DNA of 64,000 nt from Bog-756 sp963769765 (lineage in GTDB: Bacteria > Actinomycetota > Acidimicrobiia > Acidimicrobiales > RAAP-2). Position 1 is the first letter of the stretch. Each line of letters begins with the position of its first letter. Location of the stretch: positions 308,436-372,435 of the forward strand of contig CAVYNA010000006.1 in assembly GCA_963769765.1 (NCBI GenBank), in the 5' to 3' direction. Below are positions 17,265 to 25,902 of the stretch, piece by piece. Made by a program: the position numbers and the translations under genes. The notes beneath the pieces are model-generated. The model made no database searches, was not told the DNA's origin, and worked only from the letters and a program-made list of their open reading frames with translations.

Positions 17265-18542
17265 GTGCCAGCAAGCCCCACCGCATCCCCTGAGGCAGGT
17301 CTCGCCGCCCTGGCCGAGCTCGGAAGCCGCGCGAAGGAGGCCGGCCGTCGGCTCGCCCGCACGCCGGCCGGCGCCCGCGACGAGGCCCTTCTGCGATCAG
17401 CCGAGCTCCTCGGCGACCGCAGCGGGGAGGTGCTCGCGGCCAACGCCGAGGACGTCCGACGGGCGGAGCGGGCGGGGGCCGGGGCGACCTCGCTCGACCG
17501 GTTGGCGCTCACCGAGGTCCGGATCGCCCAGATGGCCGACGGACTGCGCCGGCTCGTCACGCTGCCCGACCCGGTCGGCGCAGTGGTCGACGGATGGGTC
17601 CGCCCGAACGGCCTTCGCGTCCGGCGGGTCCGCGTCCCGCTCGGCGTGGTCGGGGTCATCTACGAGAACCGTCCGAACGTGACGAGCGACGCGGCCGGGC
17701 TCTGCCTCAAGTCGGGCAACGCCGTGCTGCTCCGGGGCTCCTCGTCGGCGATCTCGTCCAACCTCGCGCTCGCCGCACTGCTCCGGGAGGGTCTGGCCAA
17801 AGCCGGCCTGCCCGAGGACGCCGTCGGCCTGGTCGAGGACACCAGCCGCGCCTCCGCGGAGGCGTTCATGCAGCTCACCGGCATCATCGACTGCCTCGTG
17901 CCCCGTGGGGGACCCTCCCTGGTGGCCTCGGTGGTCGAGCACGCGACCGTGCCGTACGTGCTCGACGGGGCCGGAAACTGCCACGTCTACGTCGACGGGT
18001 CGGCCGACCTCGCGATGGCCGAGTCGATCGTGGTCAACGCCAAGACCCACCGGCCGGGCGTCTGCAACGCCGCGGAAACCCTGCTCGTCCACCGCGCGGT
18101 GGCCGATCGGTTCCTGCCCCGATTGCCCGGAGCCCTCGCCGGGGTCACCCTGCTCGGCGACGACGCGACGAGGGCGGTGCTGCCGGGGCTCGCCGCGGCG
18201 ACCGAGCAGGACTTCGCGACCGAGTTCCTCGACCTCACCCTCTCGGTCGCCGTGGTCGAGGACCTCGACGCGGCCATCGACCACATCGCACGCTACGGCT
18301 CAGGCCACTCCGAGGCGATCGTGACGTCCGACTACTCGGCGGCGACCCGTTTCGTCGCGGAGGTCGACGCGGCAGCCGTACTCGTCAACGCCTCGACCCG
18401 GTTCGTCGACGGCGAGGAGCTCGGACTCGGTGCCGAAATCGGCATCTCGACCCAGAAGCTGCACGCGCGGGGCCCGATGGGGCTCGAGCAGCTCACCTCT
18501 GTCAAGTTCGTGGTCGAAGGAGAGGGGCAGGTGCGCACGTGA
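17265..18542 (+). CDS. proA: Glutamate-5-semialdehyde dehydrogenase (gamma-glutamyl phosphate reductase)
   Basis: Second step of proline synthesis: NADPH-dependent reduction of gamma-glutamyl phosphate. The 425 residues belong to the ALDH superfamily; the catalytic cysteine is C267 in RPGVCNAAETLL, and VGVIYENRPNVTSDAAGLCL and EVDAAAVLVNASTRFVDGEE are diagnostic. GTG 17265 matches the family N-terminus, whereas the open frame continues upstream through the repeat tract without conservation. The stop overlaps the start of the next AAA gene by 4 bp. Confidence 0.95.
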   Translation: MPASPTASPEAGLAALAELGSRAKEAGRRLARTPAGARDEALLRSAELLGDRSGEVLAANAEDVRRAERAGAGATSLDRLALTEVRIAQMADGLRRLVTLPDPVGAVVDGWVRPNGLRVRRVRVPLGVVGVIYENRPNVTSDAAGLCLKSGNAVLLRGSSSAISSNLALAALLREGLAKAGLPEDAVGLVEDTSRASAEAFMQLTGIIDCLVPRGGPSLVASVVEHATVPYVLDGAGNCHVYVDGSADLAMAESIVVNAKTHRPGVCNAAETLLVHRAVADRFLPRLPGALAGVTLLGDDATRAVLPGLAAATEQDFATEFLDLTLSVAVVEDLDAAIDHIARYGSGHSEAIVTSDYSAATRFVAEVDAAAVLVNASTRFVDGEELGLGAEIGISTQKLHARGPMGLEQLTSVKFVVEGEGQVRT

Positions 18543-19468
18543 CCTCCGAGCGCGCGCCGGCCGCGTCGGAGATCCAGACGGGCTATCCCGTCGCGGAGAC
18601 GTTCCACTTCGAGTCGATCGCCTCGGTGCGGACTGGGCTCGCGAGCGTCGACTACCTCGCCGACGAAGGGATCTCCGGCGTCGTGTACCTCGCGGACCGG
18701 TTGGCGAAGCCGGTGCTCGTCGAGGGCCCGGCCGGCACGGGCAAGACCGAGCTCGCGAAGTCGGTGGCACGGCTGACCGGAAGCAGGCTGATCCGGCTGC
18801 AGTGCTACGAGGGCCTCGATGAGTCGAAAGCACTCTACGAGTGGAACTACAAGAAGCAGCTCCTGCGCATCCAGGCGGACGCCGGGTCGTCGTGGCAGCA
18901 GCTCGAAGAGGACATCTTCTCCGAGGAGTTCCTCCTCACCCGTCCGCTGCTCGAGGCGATCCGCTCACCCGAACCGGTCGTGTTGCTCGTCGACGAAGTC
19001 GACCGAGTCGAGCTCGAGACCGAGGCACTGCTGTTGGAGATCCTCTCGGAGTACCAGGTGTCGATCCCCGAGCTCGGCACGGTCCGGGCCACGCGGATCC
19101 CGCTCGTCTTCCTCACCTCCAACAACACGCGGGAGCTCTCCGAGGCGCTCAAGCGCCGCTGCCTCTACCTGCACATCGACTACCCGCAGCTCGAGCGCGA
19201 GCGTGCGATCATCGAGACCCGGGTGCCGGGCATCAGCCAGTCGCTCGCCGACCAGGTGGCCCGCATCGTGCGGTCGATCCGGACCCTCGACCTGAAGAAG
19301 CACCCGTCGGTCTCCGAGACGATCGACTGGGCCCGTACGCTCGTCGTCCTCGGGGTCGAGTCGATCGACGCCGAGCAGGCACGCGACACCCTGCACATCC
19401 TGTTGAAGTACCAGTCGGACATCGACCGGGCGGCGAAGGAGCTGGCCGGCATCGACACGTCCGGCTGA
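18539..19468 (+). CDS. MoxR/CoxD-type AAA+ ATPase
   Basis: 309 residues with Walker A GPAGTGKTELAKSVA (about 63-77), Walker B VVLLVDEVDR (about 147-156) and the sensor/arginine motif LTSNNTRELSEALKRRCLY. This is the CoxD-like MoxR group, ATPases that work with a VWA protein as chaperones for metalloenzyme or complex assembly. GTG 18539 overlaps the proA stop, and the VWA gene follows 10 bp later. As I recall, proA next to a MoxR/VWA pair also occurs in Mycobacterium. The client protein is unknown; no molybdo- or Co-enzyme lies nearby. Confidence 0.88.
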   Translation: MTSERAPAASEIQTGYPVAETFHFESIASVRTGLASVDYLADEGISGVVYLADRLAKPVLVEGPAGTGKTELAKSVARLTGSRLIRLQCYEGLDESKALYEWNYKKQLLRIQADAGSSWQQLEEDIFSEEFLLTRPLLEAIRSPEPVVLLVDEVDRVELETEALLLEILSEYQVSIPELGTVRATRIPLVFLTSNNTRELSEALKRRCLYLHIDYPQLERERAIIETRVPGISQSLADQVARIVRSIRTLDLKKHPSVSETIDWARTLVVLGVESIDAEQARDTLHILLKYQSDIDRAAKELAGIDTSG

Positions 19469-19478
19469 CCGCGCCGTC

Positions 19479-20963
19479 ATGCTCGACGTGCTGACGGGCT
19501 TCGTCGGCGAGCTCCGGGCCGCGGGCATCCCGGTCTCGCTCACCGAGCACATCGATGCGGCCGAGGCCCTCAGCCACGTGCCGATGGACGATCGCGAGGC
19601 GGTCAAGTTCGCGCTCGGCGCAAGCCTCGTGAAGTCGTCGTCGCACTGGCGGGCCTTCGAGACGGCGTTCGAGATCTACTTCGCCCTCCGTGGTCCGGGC
19701 TACCGGATCGAGGACGAGGAGGAAGCCGTGCCCGGCTCCGCCCCGTCCGATGCGGCCCAGGCGGGCCAAGGAGGTCGGACCGGGGAGGGGCGTGGCGGCG
19801 GAGGCGGCCAGGAGGCGATGACGCCTCAGGAGCTCGCCAACCTCCTCTTCCAGGCCCTGCTCGCGGGCAACCCGGCGATGGTCAACGCGGTCGCCCGTCA
19901 GGCCGTGTCGCGCTACGCGGGGATGGAGGCCGGACGGCCGGTCGGCGGTACCTACTACCTCTACCGGACGCTGCGGAACCTCGACCTCGACGGCGTGCTG
20001 AAGCGCCTGGTCGACCAGGCGCGCACCGAGGCACAGGACCACGGGGGCGGTGGCGGCGGCTCGGCAGGTGCGGCGGAGGCCCTCACCCCGCTCGAGGAGC
20101 GGTTGTTGCGCGACGAGTTCCAGGCGCGCATCGATCAGCTGCGCAAGGAGATCGAGGACGAGATCCGGCGCCGTCTGGTCGCCGACCGAGGCAGTGAGGC
20201 GCTCGCGCGGTCGCTTCGCAAGCCGCTCCCCGAGGACATCGACATGATGCACGCCACGCGCGAGGAGCTGGTCGCACTGCGCAAGTCGCTCCAACCGCTC
20301 TCGCGCAAACTGGCGGTGCGGTTGGCCCGGAAGCGCCGCCACGGACGGAAGGGACCGCTCGACTTCCGGTCGACGGTGCGGCACTCGCTCTCGACCGGTG
20401 GAGTGCCGGTCGATCCGAAGTTCCGCTACCCGCGTCCCTCGAAGCCCGAGATCGTGGTGATCGCGGACATCTCGGGCTCGGTTGCCTCCTTCGCCCGCTT
20501 CACCTTGCACCTCGTCCACGCGATCAACTCGCAGTTCTCCAAGGTCCGGAGCTTCGTCTTCATCGACGGGATCGACGAGGTCAGTCGCTACTTCGAGGAG
20601 GCGGACGATCCGGCGGACGCGGTGCACCGGATCAACACCGAGGCGGATGTGATCTGGGTCGACGGACACTCCGACTACGGCCACGCGCTGACCGTGTTCT
20701 GGGAACGCTGGGGCGAGGAGATCACGCCGCGCTCGAGCGTTCTGCTGCTCGGCGACGCGCGGAACAACTACCACGCGTCGCAGTCATGGGTCGTGAAGGA
20801 GCTGGGCAACCGTGCCCGCCACGTCTACTGGCTCAATCCGGAGCCGCAGAGCTACTGGGACTCCGGTGACTCGATCGTGAGCGAGTACGGCATCTACTGC
20901 GACAAGGTCGTCGAGTGCCGCACCCTGCGGCAGCTCGAGCGATTCGTCGGTGAGCTCGCGTGA
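19479..20963 (+). CDS. VWA domain-containing CoxE-like protein
   Basis: 494 residues. The N-terminal half is helical (LDVLTGFVGELRAAGIPVSL, FALGASLVKSSSHWRAFETA) with a Gly-rich linker near residues 85-115. The C-terminal von Willebrand A domain has the MIDAS motif DISGS (around D330) and later TEADVIWVDGHSDYGHAL and LLLGDARNNY. It pairs with the upstream AAA ATPase, 10 bp away, as in CoxD/CoxE or MoxR/VWA chaperone systems. No signal peptide or transmembrane segment is visible, so it is probably cytosolic. Confidence 0.88.
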   Translation: MLDVLTGFVGELRAAGIPVSLTEHIDAAEALSHVPMDDREAVKFALGASLVKSSSHWRAFETAFEIYFALRGPGYRIEDEEEAVPGSAPSDAAQAGQGGRTGEGRGGGGGQEAMTPQELANLLFQALLAGNPAMVNAVARQAVSRYAGMEAGRPVGGTYYLYRTLRNLDLDGVLKRLVDQARTEAQDHGGGGGGSAGAAEALTPLEERLLRDEFQARIDQLRKEIEDEIRRRLVADRGSEALARSLRKPLPEDIDMMHATREELVALRKSLQPLSRKLAVRLARKRRHGRKGPLDFRSTVRHSLSTGGVPVDPKFRYPRPSKPEIVVIADISGSVASFARFTLHLVHAINSQFSKVRSFVFIDGIDEVSRYFEEADDPADAVHRINTEADVIWVDGHSDYGHALTVFWERWGEEITPRSSVLLLGDARNNYHASQSWVVKELGNRARHVYWLNPEPQSYWDSGDSIVSEYGIYCDKVVECRTLRQLERFVGELA

Positions 20964-21799
20964 GCGGCGACGGCTTCGACGGACTGTCCGGCGCGACCGC
21001 CGCCACCCCGGCCTCGGCCCATCCGCCGACGGGGATCCGCACCGTGCCGGGCGCCTCCCCGTCGGCGACGAGAATGGTCCTCGTCCGTCACGGGGAGGCG
21101 GTCTGCAACGTGTCTGGGGTCTGCGGCGGGCCGCTCGGCTGCACCGGGCTCACCGACCTCGGGCGCGACCAGGTGGCCGCGCTGCGCGACCGGCTCGTGG
21201 CCTCGGGTGAGCTCGCCGGCACCTCCGCCCTCTATGCCAGCGTGCTGCCGCGGGCGATCGAGACGGCCGAGGCGATCCGCTCCGCGCTGGTCGCACCCTC
21301 GACGTCCGATCCCGGGCGGGCGGCGCCGGCGATCACCACCGACTGCCGGCTCTGCGAGCTCCATCCCGGCGAAGCGGACGGTCTCAGCTGGGAGGAGTAC
21401 ACGAGCTCCTTCGGGACGCTCGACTGGGACGCCTGTCCCGAGCAGCCGATCGCGCCCGGAGGGGAGTCCTGGAGCAGCTTCGTCGCGCGTGTCGACCGCG
21501 CCCTCGAGGCGGTCGCGTCGGCTCATCCGGGCGCACTGGTCGTGGTGGCCTGCCATGCCGGCGTGATCGAGGCCTCGCTCCTCGCGAAGCTGCCGACCGC
21601 GGGCGGCCTCGAAGGTGCGCGCCTCGGGCTCCGGACCGCGCATGCCTCGCTCACGACGTGGGAGGTGGACGGCACCCACTGGCGCCTTCTCGGCTACAAC
21701 GACGCGGCGCACCTGGTGGACGGCCTGGACGGCGAGCGCCGGTGGTGGGCGCCTGGCCGCGAGGCCGCGGCCCGGGAGTCCGAGGCTCAGCAGGCGTAG
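20960..21799 (+). CDS. Histidine phosphatase superfamily protein (phosphoglycerate mutase-like)
   Basis: 279 residues with the phosphohistidine motif LVRHGEAVCN (R43-H44-G45-E46) after a ~35-residue variable N-terminus, then YASVLPRAIETAEAIR and the second catalytic histidine in VVVACHAGVIEAS. Substrate unknown; relatives include small-molecule phosphatases as well as mutases. GTG 20960 overlaps the VWA gene stop by 4 bp. Its 3' end overlaps the convergent secreted-protein gene by 13 bp. Confidence 0.87.
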   Translation: MSGDGFDGLSGATAATPASAHPPTGIRTVPGASPSATRMVLVRHGEAVCNVSGVCGGPLGCTGLTDLGRDQVAALRDRLVASGELAGTSALYASVLPRAIETAEAIRSALVAPSTSDPGRAAPAITTDCRLCELHPGEADGLSWEEYTSSFGTLDWDACPEQPIAPGGESWSSFVARVDRALEAVASAHPGALVVVACHAGVIEASLLAKLPTAGGLEGARLGLRTAHASLTTWEVDGTHWRLLGYNDAAHLVDGLDGERRWWAPGREAAARESEAQQA

Positions 21800-23430
21800 T
21801 CGTCGTCGTACGCGGTGCTGATCGGGGGGATCGAGAGCGGAGAGGACGGCGAGCTGTACTGCACGATCTGGACCGGACCGTTCGGGAGCACGGCGCTCGG
21901 GAACTGCGAACGCACGCTGGTGCACGTCGAGGCGGGGTCGTGCTGCCACCAGGCGGCCCAGTAGGGGGCGGCCGGCTGGTAGTTGCCGACGATCCCGTTC
22001 CACGACCCTGGGCTCGCATAGATGCCCACGCTGTTGAGGCCCTCGCTGTGGAGGCCGTCGATCGCGCCCTGCACGAGCGCGGCGTTGGACTGGACGCTGG
22101 CCGACCATGACGGGTCGGTCTCGACGTCGAGCCACCAGGCGACCGAGGTGTTGACACCGGCTGCCTGGGCCTTGGCGAAGGCGTCGAGCGCGGTGTTGAA
22201 GCCGTAATTGCAGCTGGACGGGTCCACCGCCGTTCGACATGCCGGGTCCGCCGAGCTGTTGTCGTTGCCGTAGGTCAGGAAGACGTAGAGATTGAGACCG
22301 GCGCCGGCCCAGGCCGCCTCGGCAGCGAGGCAGTGGTTGACCGAGGCCTTCGAGGACCCGACCACCTGGACGACGCCGATCGTGTGGGGCGAGGGCGGAA
22401 GGCCCGTCGGGGTGCCCGGGCACTGGTAGTTCGAGATGTCGTAGCCGTAGCTCCCCGAGGGGTACGCCGACCCGGTGAAGCTGCCGTTTCCTCTGGCCTG
22501 GGCCATGCCGACCACCGGCTGGTTGAGCACCTGGGGGGCCGATCCCCAGTAGGTCGCGTCGCCGTACGCGCTCACCGCTCCGTTGTCGTTGGTGAACCAG
22601 TACCCGCTTCCGTCGGACGTGGCGGTGATGGCCACGATCGGTCGGCTTTGGGGCACGTTTCCGAGGGAGCCGTAGAAGGGGGCGGCCCCGAAGGCGAAGA
22701 CCCCGCCGTCGGAGGCGGTGAACCAGTACCCGTGCCCGCCGGGCGCGGGAGTCATGCCGACGATCGGCTGGTTGAGTACGAGATTTCCGGTCGAGCCGTA
22801 GAAGCCGGCGTCACCGAACGCGAAGATGCCCCCGTCGGCCGCGACGAGCCAGTAGCCGCGCCCGTCCTGTGTGGTCGCCATGCCCACGACCGGCTGGTTC
22901 AGTGCGATGCCACCCATCGAGCCGTAGAAGCCGGCGTCACCGAACGCGAAGATGCCGCCGTCTTTGGCCACCAGCCAGTAGCCACCCCCGTCCGGAGTCG
23001 CGGCCATGCCGACGACCGGCTGGTTGAGCACCAGGTTGCCGGTCGAGCCGTGGAAGCCGGCGTCACCGAACGCGAAGATTCCCCCGTCGGCCGCGACGAG
23101 CCAGTAGCCGCCGCTGTCTCCGGTTCCCGCCATCCCGACGATCGGCTGGTTGAGGAACATCCCGCCGGTCGAACCGTAGAACCCGGCACCGCCGAAGCTG
23201 AAGATCCCGCCGTCCGACGCGACCAGCCAGTAGGCCGAGGTCTGGCTGAGATGTGGTGTCGGAGCGGCCCCGGCGCGAGCGCTCGTCTGCCCGACTTCGC
23301 CGACGAGCGCCGACGCCAGCAGCGTGCTCAACACCACCGCGGCGAAGGCAGCTCGGAGGAGCGACACGCCGGTGCGGTTCGCTCCCGCGTCGGTCGGTCG
23401 GGTCGAGGAGCGGTCAGCGCGAACACGCAT
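21787..23430 (-). CDS. Secreted protein with six GYWLV-type repeats and a C-terminal glycoside hydrolase-like domain
   Basis: 547 residues. The N-terminus has a basic, hydrophobic signal-like segment (LLRAAFAAVVLSTLLASALV). Six repeats of about 42 residues follow (DNA about 22500-23240), each built on YWLVAxDGGIFxFGDAGFxG and LNQPVVGM; the last two are diverged. They probably form a beta-propeller-like cell-surface module. The C-terminal ~215 residues (GYDISNYQCPG; SVAWWLDVETDPSW; GIYASPGSWNGI) resemble the GH25/DUF1906 glycoside hydrolase-like fold, suggesting cell-wall binding or cleavage. It ends convergently with the histidine phosphatase. Function is inferred from domains only. Confidence 0.82.
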   Translation of the reverse strand: MRVRADRSSTRPTDAGANRTGVSLLRAAFAAVVLSTLLASALVGEVGQTSARAGAAPTPHLSQTSAYWLVASDGGIFSFGGAGFYGSTGGMFLNQPIVGMAGTGDSGGYWLVAADGGIFAFGDAGFHGSTGNLVLNQPVVGMAATPDGGGYWLVAKDGGIFAFGDAGFYGSMGGIALNQPVVGMATTQDGRGYWLVAADGGIFAFGDAGFYGSTGNLVLNQPIVGMTPAPGGHGYWFTASDGGVFAFGAAPFYGSLGNVPQSRPIVAITATSDGSGYWFTNDNGAVSAYGDATYWGSAPQVLNQPVVGMAQARGNGSFTGSAYPSGSYGYDISNYQCPGTPTGLPPSPHTIGVVQVVGSSKASVNHCLAAEAAWAGAGLNLYVFLTYGNDNSSADPACRTAVDPSSCNYGFNTALDAFAKAQAAGVNTSVAWWLDVETDPSWSASVQSNAALVQGAIDGLHSEGLNSVGIYASPGSWNGIVGNYQPAAPYWAAWWQHDPASTCTSVRSQFPSAVLPNGPVQIVQYSSPSSPLSIPPISTAYDDDYAC

Positions 23431-23546
23431 GGCAGATGAACCTCCGGGAGGGCGAAAGGGCGAAGCGACCTCCTCGCGCCGCCGCTGCTGGGAGGTGTGT
23501 CACCGTCGGGGCGGCGCGAACGATCGCACAGCATTGTTGTGGTCGT

Positions 23547-23569
23547 GGGCGCCCAGGTCAATGGCGCCC
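23547..23569 (-). terminator. Possible hairpin after the DAHP synthase gene
   Basis: GGGCGCC (23547-23553) pairs with GGCGCCC (23563-23569) across a 9-nt loop, 8 bp beyond the minus-strand stop at 23577. There is no T-tract, so termination is only a possibility. Confidence 0.3.
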
Positions 23570-23576
23570 GGGTCGG

Positions 23577-24937
23577 TCAGCTCCGGAGCAGCTCAGCGAC
23601 CCCGTAGGCGAGGTCGAGCGCCTGACGACCGTTGAGGCGGGGATCGCAGGTGGTGGTGTAGCGCTGCTCGAGCTGGTCCTCGGCGATGACTTCGGCCCCA
23701 CCGAGGCATTCGGTCACGTCATCACCGGTCAGCTCCACATGGACACCGCCGGGCCAGGTGCCCGCGTCGTGGTGGGCCCGGAAGAATCCGCGGAGCTCGC
23801 CGACGATGTCGTCGAACCGACGGGTCTTGCGGCCCTGCGCGGTGAAGGTGTTGCCGTGCATGGGGTCGCAGATCCAGACCACGGGATGACCCTCGGCCGC
23901 GACGGATCGGAGCAGGGGGGCAGCGCGGCCTCGACTGCGTCGACGCCGAACCGGGTGATGAGGGTGAGCCGCCCGGGGGTGCGATCGGGATCGAGCCGCT
24001 CGCAGAGCGCGAGGACGTCTTCGACCGTGGCGGCGGGCCCGATCTTCGTCGCGACCGGGTTGTGGATACCCGAGAGGAATTCGCAGTGCGCGCCGTCGAG
24101 CTGGCGCGTGCGCTCGCCCATCCACAACAGGTGTGCCGAGCAGTCGTACCAATCGCCGGTGAGCGAGTCGCGCCGGGTGAGCGGTTCCTCGTAGTCGAGG
24201 ATCAGCGCCTCGTGGCTGGTCCAGAAGTCGACCTGGTGGAGGCTGTCCTCCGAGAGCAGGTCGATTCCGCACGCCGCCATGAACGAGAGTGCGCTGTCGA
24301 TCCCCTCGGCGATGCTCTCGTAGCGTTGGCCCTCGGCCGAGGTCGCAACGAACTCCTGGTTCCACGCGTGCACCTGCCGGAGGTCGGCGAAGCCGCCCTT
24401 GGTGAACGCGCGCAGCAGGTTCAGCGTGGCCACCGACTGCTGGTACGCGGTCACCAGCCGCGCCGGGTCCGGAATCCTCGCTCGCGCGTCCGGGAGGTCG
24501 TCGTTGACCATGTGACCGCGGAACGAGTCGAGCAGCTGGCCACCGACTTCCTCGGTCGGCGAGCTCCGCGGCTTCGCGAACTGCCCTGCGATCCGTCCCA
24601 CTTTGACCACCGGGACGCCGGCGCCGTAGGTGAGGACGACGGCCATCTGGAGGATGACCTTGAGCTTGTCGCGGATCGAATCGGCGCTGAACTCGGCGAA
24701 CGACTCGGCGCAGTCACCGGCTTGGAGCACGAAGGCGCGTCCGGCCGCCGCTTCTGCGAGCGCACCCGTGAGCTGGCGTGCCTCGCCGGCGAAGACCAGG
24801 GGAGGCAGCCCCGCCAGCTGGGCGGTGGCCCGCTTGAGCTCGCCCGCGTCGGGCCACACCGGCTGCTGTGCGGCCGGTCGATTGCGCCACGAGTCGGGCG
24901 TCCACTGGTTGCCTGCGGGGGCGGGGGCCACGGCCAC
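23577..24937 (-). pseudogene. aroG: Class II 3-deoxy-7-phosphoheptulonate (DAHP) synthase, broken by one frameshift
   Basis: First enzyme of the shikimate pathway. The N-terminal part reads NQWTPDSWRNRPAAQQPVWP, then LPPLVFAGEARQL, LQAGDCAESF and WMGERTRQLDGAHCEFLSGI in one frame. At 23915-23920 a run of six G (C on the coding strand) breaks the frame. The rest continues in another frame as SVAAEGHPVVWICDPMHGNT and RYTTTCDPRLNGRQALDLAY to the stop at 23577. One added base in this run would restore a ~454-residue enzyme. Both halves are fully conserved, so sequencing error is more likely than decay. Possible starts are GTG 24937 or 24931, just after a TACGCT box. Confidence 0.85.
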
Positions 24938-24938
24938 C

Positions 24939-24944
24939 AGCGTA
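24939..24944 (-). promoter_or_regulatory. Putative -10 box of the DAHP synthase gene
   Basis: TACGCT on the minus strand sits immediately before GTG 24937 and 7 nt before GTG 24931, making 24931 the better leaderless start. It is back to back with the -10 box of the divergent oxidoreductase gene, 13 bp away. Confidence 0.45.
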
Positions 24945-24957
24945 AAGGCTCGCGCCC

Positions 24958-24963
24958 TAGGCT
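24958..24963 (+). promoter_or_regulatory. Putative -10 box of the LLM oxidoreductase gene
   Basis: TAGGCT ends 7 nt before ATG 24971. Its -35 region would fall inside the divergent promoter of the DAHP synthase gene, so polymerase binding at the two could be mutually exclusive. Confidence 0.45.
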
Positions 24964-24970
24964 CGCGACC

Positions 24971-25900
24971 ATGCCGACATTCCGCTTCGCCGTCCAGCTC
25001 TCCTCGGCCGATTCCGGCGCCGCCTGGCGGGCGTGCGCGCGCAAGATCGAGGACCTCGGCTACTCGACGCTGTTCCTCCCCGACCACTTCGGCGACCAGT
25101 TCGGCCCGTTGGTCGGGCTCACCGTCGCGGCAGAGGCGACCACCATCCTCCGAGTCGGGTCGCTCGTCTTCGGCAACGACTACCGCCATCCGATGGTGCT
25201 CGCGAAGGAGATCGCCACCCTCGACCTGCTCTCGTCGGGCCGCGTCGAGTTCGGTCTCGGGGCGGGGTGGATGACCTCCGACTACGAGGAGGCAGGACTC
25301 GCCGAGGACCCGCCGGGGGTGCGGATCGACCGGATGGCGGAGAGCCTCGCGGTGATGCGGTCGCTCTGGGAGCACGGGACGGCGACCTTCGAGGGGAAGC
25401 ACTACCGGATCACCAACGCCACCGGTGCGCCGCGCAGCCACCAGCGGCCGCACCCGCCGATCATCATCGGCGGTGGAGGAAAGCGGGTGCTCGGCATCGC
25501 CGCGCGTGAGGCGGACATCGTCGGCGTGAACCCGAGTCTCGCCGCCGGCGTGATCGGACCGGCCGTGCTCGCGACGACAACGGCCGAGTACTACCGCCAA
25601 CGCGTCTCGTGGATCAAGGAGGCCGCGGGCGCCAGGTTCGACGAGCTCGAGCTCCAGATCCTCACCTTCCTCGTGCAGATCGTGCCCGACCGGGCGGACG
25701 CCCTCGAACGCCTGGCAGGGTTGGTCTCGATGCCCGCCGAGGAGATCGGCACCTCGCCGCTCGCCCTGATCGGCACCACCGAGGAGATCGCGGACTCCCT
25801 CCGCCGGCGCCGTGACGAGTTCGGGTTCTCCTACTACGTGGTGCACGAGGCCGAGATGGAGGCGTTCGCACCGGTCGTCGCGGCGCTCACCGGGACCTGA
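24971..25900 (+). CDS. LLM class F420-dependent oxidoreductase (TIGR03621-like)
   Basis: 309 residues of the luciferase-like monooxygenase fold: FAVQLSSADSGAAWRACARK, LGYSTLFLPDHFGDQFGPL, LDLLSSGRVEFGLGAGW and HPPIIIGGGGKRVL. This group normally uses coenzyme F420 rather than flavin in actinobacteria, but the cofactor cannot be proven from sequence alone. ATG 24971 follows a -10-like box. nadD starts 2 bp after the stop, so the two are probably co-transcribed. Substrate unknown. Confidence 0.88.
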   Translation: MPTFRFAVQLSSADSGAAWRACARKIEDLGYSTLFLPDHFGDQFGPLVGLTVAAEATTILRVGSLVFGNDYRHPMVLAKEIATLDLLSSGRVEFGLGAGWMTSDYEEAGLAEDPPGVRIDRMAESLAVMRSLWEHGTATFEGKHYRITNATGAPRSHQRPHPPIIIGGGGKRVLGIAAREADIVGVNPSLAAGVIGPAVLATTTAEYYRQRVSWIKEAAGARFDELELQILTFLVQIVPDRADALERLAGLVSMPAEEIGTSPLALIGTTEEIADSLRRRRDEFGFSYYVVHEAEMEAFAPVVAALTGT

Positions 25901-25902
25901 GG

